DNA from: Prevotella sp.
GTDB lineage: Bacteria; Bacteroidota; Bacteroidia; Bacteroidales; Dysgonomonadaceae
Assembly: GCA_031273295.1 (NCBI GenBank)
Contig: JAISSD010000237.1
Coordinates: forward strand, 1-43,681
Direction: 5' to 3'
Length of the DNA: 43,681 bases
The notes under the pieces: model-generated
Databases searched by the model: none
Seen by the model: the letters and a program-made list of their open reading frames with translations, nothing else
What the model was told of the DNA's origin: nothing
Translations under genes and position numbers: made by a program
In this document: positions 14,691-23,400 of the stretch, piece after piece
Numbering within the stretch: position 1 is the first letter of the stretch
Layout of the letters: every line of letters begins with the position of its first letter

Positions 14691-15154
14691 TGATAAAACT
14701 TTTTATACTCTCCATTCTATTGCTGTCAACCCAGGAAACCCTGATCAAAGGAAAGGTCATAAAAGTTACCGACGGTGATACTATAACGATTCTGACAGAA
14801 GACAACAAGCAGGTAAAAATAAGATTTGACGGGATTGATTGTCCGGAACGAAACCAGGACTTCGGTACAAAGGCGACAAACTTTACCAAAGATCTGTGCG
14901 CCGGCAAAAACGTAACCGTTAAAGTTAAAGGTACCGACTATTACAGGCGTACTCTTGGAGTGGTCTATGTGGGTTCTGTCAACATTAATGAGTCCCTGTT
15001 AAAACAGGGACTTGCCTGGGTGTACAAATATAACAAGTCGAAACACTATATCAAACTTGAACAGGAAGCCCGGATGAAAAAAATCAATATCTGGAGTATG
15101 AAAAAACAAATTGCTCCATGGGAATGGAGGAAAACAAGAAAAACAAAAAAATAA
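14690..15154 (+). CDS. Exported thermonuclease (SNase family)
   Basis: This is a 154-residue protein. Residues 1-16 (MIKLFILSILLLSTQE) are a short signal peptide or anchor. The nuclease core is complete: VTDGDTITIL (Asp28), IRFDGIDCPER (Arg45, Asp50, Glu53) and DYYRRTLGVVYV (Arg87). These correspond to the calcium ligands and catalytic Arg/Glu of staphylococcal nuclease. It should cleave DNA and RNA outside the cytoplasm. As prophage cargo it could feed the host nucleotides or degrade competing DNA; this is inference. It is bounded by direct repeats and has opposite orientation to the helicase gene that follows. Confidence 0.85.
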   Translation: MIKLFILSILLLSTQETLIKGKVIKVTDGDTITILTEDNKQVKIRFDGIDCPERNQDFGTKATNFTKDLCAGKNVTVKVKGTDYYRRTLGVVYVGSVNINESLLKQGLAWVYKYNKSKHYIKLEQEARMKKINIWSMKKQIAPWEWRKTRKTKK

Positions 15155-15185
15155 AGATAAAAAGATTGTTTCTCAATTTTTTCTG

Positions 15186-15240
15186 GAACTCTTTTCCCGG
15201 ATGCACTCCCTGGCTATCCAAATACCGGACATCATAATCA
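15186..15240. repeat. Direct repeat, right copy, bounding the nuclease gene
   Basis: This 55-base copy ends just before the stop codon of the helicase gene (15242). Together with 14637-14690 it brackets the nuclease gene. On the minus strand both copies contain a 19-20-codon frame starting MMSGIWIA and containing REKSS. Confidence 0.85.
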
Positions 15241-15241
15241 G

Positions 15242-16879
15242 TTATATTTCCGAGATATATTCACGAAGTTTTTGTTTATCATTCAAAATACGCTTTATTT
15301 CAGCGTCAAGGTTTGACTTTCTATTGATATTGCGTTGTATTTTTATGTCAATGCCCGAATCGGTGACCAGGTCGTAGATGAACATGTTTTGAGTTTGTCC
15401 GGGACGTTCGATTCGCCCGACAGTTTGTTTATCTTCGATATATTTGAACGTGCGCGAGAACCTGAACATCACATTGCAGGTTTGCAGGCCATTCAAGCCG
15501 GTACCGCCGCTGCTGGCCGTTGCGACGAAGTATTTTCTTTTACCCGCCACGAACAATTCTTTTTCACGGTCGCGATCTTTCCGGTTTTTACCTGAAAAAA
15601 CGGCGCAATTTTCAGCGCCAAGGAACTCTGTCAGCAAATCTATCTCAAACAGGTATTTGCAAAAAAACAAAGCTCTTTCAGGCAGTCCTATCTGATTGAC
15701 CAGTTCGAATTTATTTGTTCCGATATATATAAATTCTCCGGATTGGTCATAATAATAGCCGCATGTAATTTGCTGCATTCTAGTAAGATACAAGAATATT
15801 GTTTCGCTTGTATAATTGTCCGAATCAATCAGGGATAGCAATTCCTCTTTTGTTTTGAAGTAAACATACTCCTGTTTTTCTGTTAGATTGCAAGAGTAGG
15901 TATAATTGAACAGCAAGGGTAAATCCAGACAGTCTTCTTTCCGGATTTGATACGTGTACGGCTCAATCAATCCGGTAAGGTAATCCAGATTTTTGTATCC
16001 TACAATGTCATTGCCGGTAATACCGCCATACAGCACATAACGGTTTTCGTATTCCGTCCATGTATTGCACTGCATTATCAGATTCGACAACATGGAGTAT
16101 TGCATGTACAGGTCATGCACGTGATCGGCGATTGGAGTGCCTGTCATAATCAATTTCCAGGATGATTGTTTGCAAATATCCTTTATGAGTTTTGACCGGA
16201 TGGCCTTCGGAGTTTTCACCAGGTGGCTTTCGTCAATCACAATCATTGTCTCCGAATCGGTGAAAAGATGCGCTTTTTCATAAGCACGAATGGAAGAACT
16301 CATGCTTTCAATTCCCACGTATTCCCAGATCAAATCCGGTTCACGGCAGAATTTTTCGACCTCTTTCTGAAAATTCAAAATAGTTGATACAGGGCAGAAT
16401 ACCAACACCTTGAATATACGTTTTGCCAGAAATCTGGATACTGCCAGGTCGATCGCTATTTTTGTTTTGCCGGTGCCGACATCGGAAAACAAAGCTCCCA
16501 CTTTCATTTTACCCAGGAATGACAATGCTTCTACCTGATGCTTCATGCCGGCATTGGATACCGGTACAAGGCAATCCTTCAATCTTTCATTAACGGGAGT
16601 TTCCTTGCGTTTCATTTCGCAACCGGATATTATTTCCCTGTAATTTTCCGACATTTCGTATTTTATACTCTCGGCAATTGCATCCCATTCCCACTCGTGT
16701 TTGCGTTCATGGAATGCTTTGACTTGAAAAACCAGGCGATCATTTACAACTTCAAGCCAGATACTGACATTGCAGAACCTGTCACGCCAGGTTCTGGTAT
16801 TGAAATAAAGACGTTGTTTGCCGTATTTATCCCAATACCTTGTGCCTTTGATTCTATTTTCCAACTCTTTTAGAACCAT
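15242..16879 (-). CDS. SNF2-family DNA helicase/translocase
   Basis: This is a 545-residue superfamily 2 protein. Motif I is GALFSDVGTGKTKIAI (Lys139), with FCPVSTILNF (Ia), VIDESH (II, 216-219) and MTGTP (III, 246-249). The C-terminal lobe has FVATASSGGTGLNGL (V) and QTVGRIERPGQTQ (VI, about 490). The VI motif with R-PGQ and the DESH box are SNF2-like. Such phage proteins move along double-stranded DNA during replication, recombination or packaging. Its start overlaps the 77-residue gene (16870-17103) by 10 bases, and a promoter lies at 17371-17402. It is unusually far from the other replication genes. Confidence 0.9.
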   Translation of the reverse strand: MVLKELENRIKGTRYWDKYGKQRLYFNTRTWRDRFCNVSIWLEVVNDRLVFQVKAFHERKHEWEWDAIAESIKYEMSENYREIISGCEMKRKETPVNERLKDCLVPVSNAGMKHQVEALSFLGKMKVGALFSDVGTGKTKIAIDLAVSRFLAKRIFKVLVFCPVSTILNFQKEVEKFCREPDLIWEYVGIESMSSSIRAYEKAHLFTDSETMIVIDESHLVKTPKAIRSKLIKDICKQSSWKLIMTGTPIADHVHDLYMQYSMLSNLIMQCNTWTEYENRYVLYGGITGNDIVGYKNLDYLTGLIEPYTYQIRKEDCLDLPLLFNYTYSCNLTEKQEYVYFKTKEELLSLIDSDNYTSETIFLYLTRMQQITCGYYYDQSGEFIYIGTNKFELVNQIGLPERALFFCKYLFEIDLLTEFLGAENCAVFSGKNRKDRDREKELFVAGKRKYFVATASSGGTGLNGLQTCNVMFRFSRTFKYIEDKQTVGRIERPGQTQNMFIYDLVTDSGIDIKIQRNINRKSNLDAEIKRILNDKQKLREYISEI

Positions 16880-17103
16880 CTTACTTTTTTGTTGGAATAT
16901 TGAAGTTCCTTTTGCTCTAATATCCAGGCTGATATCCAGTAGGCGTCGGATTTTTGAACGTCAAAGTCCTGGCCGAATACCTGGCTTTTCGGTATTACTG
17001 CCGTTGAACCGTCAAAGGCCGTTGCCTTATAGGCTTTTTCGGAGATTGAAAACAGACTCTCAAGCCTGACTGAATAACATTTTGTTTTCTTTTGATTGTT
17101 CAT
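16870..17103 (-). CDS. Small protein coupled to the SNF2 helicase
   Basis: This is a 77-residue protein beginning MNNQKKTKCYSVRLESLFSISEKAYKATAFDGSTAVIPKSQVFG. A beta-rich segment followed by SDAYWISAWILEQKELQYS resembles small single-domain proteins found beside phage helicases, perhaps an OB-like or clamp-like accessory. The 10-base overlap with the helicase start suggests coupled translation and joint function. Family not recognised. Confidence 0.6.
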   Translation of the reverse strand: MNNQKKTKCYSVRLESLFSISEKAYKATAFDGSTAVIPKSQVFGQDFDVQKSDAYWISAWILEQKELQYSNKKVRWF

Positions 17104-17144
17104 TTTGTTTTGATTTTTAGGGGCGGTTGGCCGCCCCGGTTATT

Positions 17145-17333
17145 TTACTTGCCTGCTTCCAGGCTGTCCCAGTAGTCGTTTAAATCCCGGAACATTTCTG
17201 TGATATCTTCCGGATCGCTTGTTTCAAGTACTGAAATCAATTTTCTTTCTGCTTGCTTGAATACCTTTGTATCCCTGTGATTTTTCAGGTAAACCAAATA
17301 GGTCTCAACTGCATTTGCCAATTCTCTGTTCAT
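17145..17333 (-). CDS. Small helical protein, first gene of the helicase unit
   Basis: This is a 62-residue, all-helical, acidic protein (MNRELANAVETYLVYLKNHRDTKVFKQAERKLISVLE...). It lies downstream of a well-formed minus-strand promoter (17371-17402) and upstream of the 77-residue and helicase genes. No domain is recognised. It is probably co-transcribed with the helicase. Confidence 0.6.
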   Translation of the reverse strand: MNRELANAVETYLVYLKNHRDTKVFKQAERKLISVLETSDPEDITEMFRDLNDYWDSLEAGK

Positions 17334-17370
17334 TTTTTTATTTGTAAATATTAAACTTTAATTATTTACA

Positions 17371-17402
17371 CAAACGTAAAGCTATAATATTAAATACGCA
17401 AA
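17371..17402 (-). promoter_or_regulatory. Bacteroidetes-type promoter for the helicase unit
   Basis: On the minus strand the -33 box is TTTG (17399-17402), then a 20-base spacer, then the -7 box TACGTTTG (17371-17378). Both boxes match the consensus exactly. It is positioned 38 bases upstream of the ATG at 17333, and is the best promoter match in the window. Confidence 0.7.
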
Positions 17403-17514
17403 TCTTCCACAATGTTTTTACTCTGCTTTAATATTTTTTAATAATGCCATAGTATTACATAATATATAATATTTAAAGTTTAATAATTACATTTACATTC
17501 TCAAATAAAAAATT

Positions 17515-17826
17515 ATGGGATTAAAAATAAAAAAGGTCTTAAAGGATAGAGGCATGTCGGTTCAGGATCTGGCCGCCAAAATGGGCATAACCAGAATAGC
17601 CCTGTCATACCAGATAAACGGGAATCCAACATTGGAGACCCTGAACAAAATAGCGGAGCATATCGGGGTTGACATCTCCGAATTGTTTGAATGCCGCCCT
17701 GTATCCGGGAATCCAACATTGGAGATTCTGGTTAAAATTGCGGAACATATCGGAGTCGATGCAGGCGAATCGGTCGAATATCGCTGCCCCAAATGCGGTT
17801 GTACGGTAGAACTAAAGGAAAAATAA
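17515..17826 (+). CDS. XRE-type regulator with internal duplication and C-terminal zinc ribbon
   Basis: This is a 103-residue protein. Residues 1-60 are an XRE helix-turn-helix (IKKVLKDRGMSVQDLAAKMGITRIALSYQINGNPTLETLNKIAEHIGVDISELFE). The segment GNPTLETLNKIAEHIGVDISE is then repeated 29 residues later as GNPTLEILVKIAEHIGVDAGE. The C-terminus YRCPKCGCTVELKE is a half zinc-ribbon. Bacteroidales XRE proteins often end helix 5 with IAxxIGVxxxELF, so the second copy is an extra helix pair rather than a second full domain. It faces away from the helicase unit and precedes TA pair 2; it may repress one of the nearby promoters. Confidence 0.75.
   Translation: MGLKIKKVLKDRGMSVQDLAAKMGITRIALSYQINGNPTLETLNKIAEHIGVDISELFECRPVSGNPTLEILVKIAEHIGVDAGESVEYRCPKCGCTVELKEK
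17620..17769 (+). repeat. 87-base offset tandem duplication inside the XRE gene
   Basis: Copy 1 (17620-17682) and copy 2 (17707-17769) both start GGGAATCCAACATTGGAGA and are 87 bases (29 codons) apart. Differences are partly synonymous, so the duplication is not brand new. It keeps the reading frame. Confidence 0.8.
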
Positions 17827-17866
17827 ACGAAAGTCCGGAAGACTGTTTACATATATATATAATAAT

Positions 17867-17898
17867 ATTGTATATATCATATATATGGTGTATATTTG
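17867..17898 (+). promoter_or_regulatory. Promoter of toxin-antitoxin pair 2
   Basis: The -33 box is ATTG (17867-17870, one mismatch), with a 20-base spacer, then the -7 box TATATTTG (17891-17898, exact). It lies 22 bases before the antitoxin ATG. The spacer is full of TATATA steps that could hold antitoxin operator repeats. Confidence 0.6.
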
Positions 17899-17920
17899 CA
17901 ATTTATAAAAATGAATTATT

Positions 17921-18169
17921 ATGAATACAACAGTAGCCAAAAAAAGAAAAGTAATAGATCTGGATGAACAGACTTTCAAGATTTTATCAATAAAGGCAGC
18001 TACTGCCGGAACAAATTTAAAGGTACTGATTGAAAGGGCGCTCTCCAGCATGGCTGAAGACACTGAAGATGCAGATATGTACAAATATTTGATACAGACA
18101 GACCCGGACGGTAAAAAGATTTTAAACAAGGAAGAACAGAGCCGGTTTGAAAAATGGCTTGGAATATGA
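17921..18169 (+). CDS. Type II antitoxin, pair 2
   Basis: This is an 82-residue protein. The N-terminus KKRKVIDLDEQTFKILSIKAATAGTNLKVLIERALSSMAE has the strand-helix-helix order of a ribbon-helix-helix DNA-binding domain. The C-terminal tail (DADMYKYLIQTDPDGKKILNKEEQSRFEKWLGI) would bind the toxin. The stop overlaps the toxin ATG in an ATGA at 18166-18169. It probably autoregulates the promoter at 17867-17898. Confidence 0.75.
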   Translation: MNTTVAKKRKVIDLDEQTFKILSIKAATAGTNLKVLIERALSSMAEDTEDADMYKYLIQTDPDGKKILNKEEQSRFEKWLGI

Positions 18170-18489
18170 CAGTCAAATTTTCAAAAAGCTTTGAAAGATC
18201 AGTCCAGAAACTCTCCGGAAAGATGTTTAAATCCGTCAAGGGTGTGATTGTGGAAGTTATTTCAGCAAAAAGTCTGAATGAGATTACCGACTGCAAAAGG
18301 TTGTCAGGATTTGACAATATTTACAGGATACGTATAGGCGATTTACGCGCTTTGTTTTTACTGACAGTTGTTCAAGATATAGATGCCGGAGGTGAATCTG
18401 AAGAAATCATTGTGTTTGAGTATTTGACTGCAAGAGGTCAAATATATTCTAAAAAAACAGAAGAACAACTTCGGCGGCTAGATAAATAA
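18166..18489 (+). CDS. RelE-family toxin, pair 2
   Basis: The protein is 107 residues from the ATG at 18166 (MTVKFSKSFERSV); an upstream ATG at 18154 is possible but would overlap the antitoxin more. KFSKSFERSVQKLSGKMFKSVKGVIVEV, DCKRLSGFDNIYRIRIGDLRALFLL and a final beta-rich part follow the RelE fold, in which G-x-YRIRIGDxR is the core strand pair. It probably cleaves mRNA on ribosomes. It is unrelated in detail to the toxin at 14184-14501, so the two pairs are independent acquisitions. Confidence 0.8.
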   Translation: MTVKFSKSFERSVQKLSGKMFKSVKGVIVEVISAKSLNEITDCKRLSGFDNIYRIRIGDLRALFLLTVVQDIDAGGESEEIIVFEYLTARGQIYSKKTEEQLRRLDK

Positions 18490-18517
18490 AAATTGAAGAT
18501 TATTATAAATTTACAAT

Positions 18518-18548
18518 GCTCCCGTGTATGAAAGTCCGGGAGCTATTT
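18518..18548 (+). terminator. Terminator of toxin-antitoxin pair 2
   Basis: GCTCCCG (18518-18524) pairs with CGGGAGC (18537-18543) around a 12-base loop, followed by TATTTTTATTT. It separates the plus-strand cargo from the end of the minus-strand tail gene at 18549. Confidence 0.75.
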
Positions 18549-20462
18549 TTATTTATACAACTTAATCGTGCGGAATAACGCTTCGCCGACTTCCACATTG
18601 TTGTCCAAATCAATGGAGAAGGATAGTTTCTGCGGTAGCAACGGCTGGTTCTCTACCATGTATATGTTGTCGAAACGGAAATTCATTATATCTGCCAGGT
18701 CTAAACGCAAAGGCAGGTTTACCTCATAGAATGAATCAAGGATAACGGCGGCATATTTGGCCCAGAATTTCTGATACAGGCCGTTCAATCCTCCAAAAAT
18801 CAGGTCGAAACCTCCCGGACAAGGCAAGCCTTCGGAATCGTATCCGTATATATTGCCGTAAACGCTTAACGGATTCAGTTCGGACGCTGTATTGTAATTC
18901 CGGCCTCTATAAAAAGCCGCCATAACAGGACATTCGGTCGAACCGTCGCTATCTTCCAGATTCTCGCCGGTACCATCCTCGTTTTTATTATAAGGCTTCA
19001 GCGTCGTATTTAAATGCCGGCGTTTGCCGATGAACAGCATCCGTAAATTATAACCCGGATATCCTGTCGACGCAAACGCCGCCGTATATCTCACAAAAAC
19101 CGGCAAATTAGCAGTATGTTCGCGATTACTCTCCTTGCTTTCATAATCGTCATCGACGGAACTTTCTTTTTCCAGGTAAAAATCGAACAGGTACTGGGAA
19201 TGATACTTCCAACTGACAGATGTGACGCCGCCCTGAAGGGTAGTAGTAAGCCGTTCCCATATCTGGCCGTAACTCTGTATAAAATAATACCCGTCGCGGC
19301 TAGCCTGTGAAAAACTAGCGACATGGTACAATACGTAATATTCATCCTGGAATTTGTTAAGCGTATCGAAATTCGTATTGGAAAATTCGATAGAACGCTT
19401 GTTTGCAAGCTTTATGAGTTTGGGATCGGTTAAATTGATAACAGGATCTCCGCTTAAGCAGGAATCCAGGACTTTGTAATCTTTATTGTCAATCAGGTCA
19501 TTCCAAAACTTTACTTCCACGTATTTATGATCCGCCGATAAAAAGAATTCGCATCCGTAATCGGTACGAATCGATTCCAGATAGTCGCTGATCTTGACTG
19601 ACGGCACCAACTGCGAATATTTGATCCGGGCATTAACGACAGTATCCGCGGTATTGTTCAGTACGACTATTTTTTGCATTTGAGGATCGGTGTCGAATAT
19701 GGATTCCCGCAATTCATATCCGAAATATTCAAATATACGGCGCAATACATAGCCTTGCTTTAAAAAAGGCGTAATACCGTATCCTTTGGGTACATCCACC
19801 CAGTTGTTTTCTTCGCGGTACTGGCGCGCAATGCGCCCGGCAAGTTTCAGATAGGGCTGTCCATAAAGGTCGGTATCTATAATGTCAGGGGCGTCAACGC
19901 CTGACGACATTTGTTCGTTGAGTATCCAGTAAAATGTAAAACCGGTATTACCCATTCCTTCTACATCTACGGATTCATTGTAATAATCCGTAGCTACGGG
20001 GAACAGGTAAAAGTCGTCTCGGATATTATCCACCATCACCAGTTCCATGTATTTGATCATCATATCCAGATCATCGTCGAAGGTTCCATCCACATGGAAA
20101 TCAGACGCCGGGCGCGTAATATTGAAAGCCTGCGGCATATCCACTTCTTTCATTCGTGCATACATCGGCGACTCTTCCATATAGATGGCCGCTTCCCTGT
20201 CCTTGCTGCCTGATGCGATGCGCAACAATCCCTGCTTCCGATACACTCCTGCTTCTACAATGACATCATGGTTGCGCCTGTATTTATATTGCGCCTGCAA
20301 ACTGACGGCTCCCAAATGGCGGGTATTATTGGCCGTATCGGGCAAGGTGACAGGCAAGGACATGGTACCGTAGTTGGCCAGCATGGGATTATTCATCGTA
20401 ATATTCAACTTTGCGTCCGGCTTCATATCCAGCACGCCGCCATCTTCCAATCGGATATCCAT
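18549..20462 (-). CDS. Large tail protein after the tape measure (distal tail/tip candidate)
   Basis: This is a 637-residue protein. The N-terminus (MDIRLEDGGVLDMKPDAKLNITMNNPMLANYGTMSLPVTLPDT) has the pattern of Bacteroidales phage tail proteins that start with a beta-strand pair and PVTLPxTxxN. The middle is a mixed alpha/beta region with many aromatic residues. The C-terminus ends SIDLDNNVEVGEALFRTIKLYK. It is the gene directly after the tape measure, the standard place for distal tail and tail-tip proteins. Function by position and size. Confidence 0.65.
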   Translation of the reverse strand: MDIRLEDGGVLDMKPDAKLNITMNNPMLANYGTMSLPVTLPDTANNTRHLGAVSLQAQYKYRRNHDVIVEAGVYRKQGLLRIASGSKDREAAIYMEESPMYARMKEVDMPQAFNITRPASDFHVDGTFDDDLDMMIKYMELVMVDNIRDDFYLFPVATDYYNESVDVEGMGNTGFTFYWILNEQMSSGVDAPDIIDTDLYGQPYLKLAGRIARQYREENNWVDVPKGYGITPFLKQGYVLRRIFEYFGYELRESIFDTDPQMQKIVVLNNTADTVVNARIKYSQLVPSVKISDYLESIRTDYGCEFFLSADHKYVEVKFWNDLIDNKDYKVLDSCLSGDPVINLTDPKLIKLANKRSIEFSNTNFDTLNKFQDEYYVLYHVASFSQASRDGYYFIQSYGQIWERLTTTLQGGVTSVSWKYHSQYLFDFYLEKESSVDDDYESKESNREHTANLPVFVRYTAAFASTGYPGYNLRMLFIGKRRHLNTTLKPYNKNEDGTGENLEDSDGSTECPVMAAFYRGRNYNTASELNPLSVYGNIYGYDSEGLPCPGGFDLIFGGLNGLYQKFWAKYAAVILDSFYEVNLPLRLDLADIMNFRFDNIYMVENQPLLPQKLSFSIDLDNNVEVGEALFRTIKLYK

Positions 20463-20474
20463 ACTGTTTTGAAT

Positions 20475-23400
20475 TTAATATTTACTGCTAAAATTTTCGT
20501 AATCCTTCATTTTTGCATTGGTTTCTTTCAATGCCTGATAATTAACGCCCAGTCCGTTGGTTTCCGCACGATCGAGTATTTTACCCAGCCTGGATAGAAC
20601 TTCCCCGATTGCCGTTATATTCTGTTCACTATAATTAGCATCACCGGAATAGCGGATACCCGGATCATTGTAGCCGCCATCGGCAAGGCCTGCCGGCATC
20701 GGATTGCTGCCGGTACGCTGGCGCCGGATGCTTTCTATGGCCCGTATCATATCGCTGACTACCGGTATTTTCATTTCGGGCTGTGCAATGACATATTCGC
20801 CGGCATGGTAGTCCACGCCATTGGGGAATGTGCCTTTCACCTGGTAACGGCTACCGGGTCCGGTATAACCGCCGTCGATTCCTGCATCGTTATATCCTCC
20901 GTCGGCAAGGCCGTTGGCCACACGTGCATGAGTACTGGCCGAAGCGGAATTATCACTTGACGATGAATCTGTTTTTTTACCGATAAGGCCTTTCAGGGCG
21001 GATTTGGCCGCCATCATGGCTGCCGTGATCACGCCGGTAAGAATGGCAATACGTGCGAAACCCGTTGCGCCGAATGAAAGCACGGAATCGGGGGTTGCCA
21101 TAGCTTCGGCGGTACTGCGGGCGATAGCTCCGGTACCGGTAGCGGCCACTTTAATTATTTCGGTGTTGATCATCTGTGTAATGGTATCAAACAGTATATC
21201 AAGCATCACATCGGCAAAACTTTTCAGCGCATCTTCCTGTCCGGAGATGACGTCGCCCAATACCGCGCCTATGGAAGCGCCGTATTGCCGGTATTCATTT
21301 TTGCGCCGGTTAAATTCACCGGTATACAGTTTTGTAAGTTTCGATTCTTCCGAAGCCTGTTTTTTCAGGATATTTGAAATATCCAGTCCTGCGGCATTAC
21401 GGGCATCAACTTCTTCCTGAATAAGAGACAGGCGTTTCTTCTGGAGTTCTACTTCGGCATCGAAGGCTTTGGCTTGTGCAAGAGCGCCTGTATCCTTGTT
21501 AAGGGAAAGTGCATTGGCTTCGTCTTCGATGGCTTTCTGTTTGCCGGCTTTGTCCTTGCCGAATTTTTCCTGGAAATCTTCTTCTCCCTGCGCTTTTTCT
21601 TTTGCTCTGGCATCGTTCCGGATTTTCAGGAGATTGTCCTGATGTTGTTTTTCCAGGAGTTCCAGCGCATCTGATTTCTGCTGCAACAGAGTTTTTTCCT
21701 GTTCGGTTTCAGCTGACATCCGGAGCATCTGGAGTTCCTGTCTAGATTTACCATATATACCCAAATCACGCAGGCGCTCTTCATGTGCCCGTTTTTCCTG
21801 TTCTTGCGGATTGGCGACAAGAATAATCTGTTCCAGTTTTGCACGAAAAGCGATTTCCTGCTGCAAGCGCTTATTTTGTATTACGGCTATTTTGTTACTG
21901 ACGTCGTCTTTGACTTCCTTCCGTGTCGCATTGTCCTTGAATTCGGTCAAAGCCTGTTCGCGAATGATATAGGCAGCTTGCTCCTGCGAGAATATTTTCC
22001 GGTTGTATTCCGATTCGGATTTTATTTTACCATCCAGATATTCCTTATTTATCTTAGCCAGCTTGTTGTTATGCGCTGTATCCAGCGCCTCTATCAGTTC
22101 GTTCATCGATTTACGCTCGGCAAGCAGGATTTTAGCTTCTTTTTTTGCCTGATCCTTCTGTTGTTTGTCGCCGTCAACATTTTCCGTGAATCGTTGATCG
22201 CGGATTTGCCTGGCGAGCTGTAAAAATTCACTGGCCGCATTTTTTTCATCTTTTATCCATGCATCCAGTTCCTTTTTATTCATTTCAGTGAATCGGGTCC
22301 TGTTTTCCGACATTTTTTTCTGATGCTCGATTTGGTGTTCTATGGTTGTCCCGTTCAGGTCATCCAGGTATGCCCGAGTACCCCTTTGCAACTCAAGATA
22401 CTTTTCATATTCAGCCTTCGTCTCCTGATATTCTTTTTCGGACATCTTCCTCTTTTGGGATATAGTCTGCCCGCGACCGCTTGGTACGAAGTATGTTGTT
22501 TCTCCGGACATTAATTTGTCCTGGAGGATATCTACCTGGGTGGTATAGGATTTCAATTTTTTGGTTTGTTCGTCGATAGCATCTGCATTCATGACCTTTA
22601 GTTTGGCTTTTTGCGCCGCGATAAAGTCATAAACTTTAGCCGTATTTATGGACAGGACATTCCCGTATTGATCGAATTGAGTGATGACACCCGGAACCGT
22701 ATTCGACAGGATATTCATGATGCTGTTCAGTTCGGTTTGTTCATCTTTGTTCAAGATAGCCTTCCCTTTTAATTCGTCATATCTCCGGGCCAGTTTTTCT
22801 GTATTCAGTTCCAGATCCGCAACCTTCTCAAGCTGATTTTGGTAGCGGTCATTCAAACTGTCCGTATCCCCGGCAAGATTGGATATTTTGTCTGCAATAT
22901 TGCCGGATATTTCATCCCAAAGATTACCCAGCCATTGGAATTTTTGCCCGACTTTCAGTTGTGCATTCTCCCATTTTGTTGCGGCTTGAGCCGCTTTTTC
23001 AGCGCCCGTCAGAGCGGTATCTCCCTGCTCTTTCAACTTCTCGTTTACAATATTTAGAACGGCAACCGTAAAATCGCCTGTTTTCTTGACTTCGCTTTGA
23101 ACGCGACTGGCAGATATTCCAAGATTGTCGAGTACCAATGTTGATTTTCGGCCAAGGCCGTTCACAATAGAATCAGCCATCTCATCAATATCCGTTCCAA
23201 GTTTTTTGGCCTGCATTTGAGCAAACTTCATAAGATTTGCCATCTTGTCAATACCGATACCCAATTCATTGGCGCTAACGGCTTTTTCCATCAATTCAAG
23301 GTCGCTGACTGTACTTTTGGTTGCAGCACGCATCTCGTCCAGGTAATGTTTACTGTTATTGAGGCCGCTGAAAGCTTTTACAACGCCTTCAGCGCCGTTT

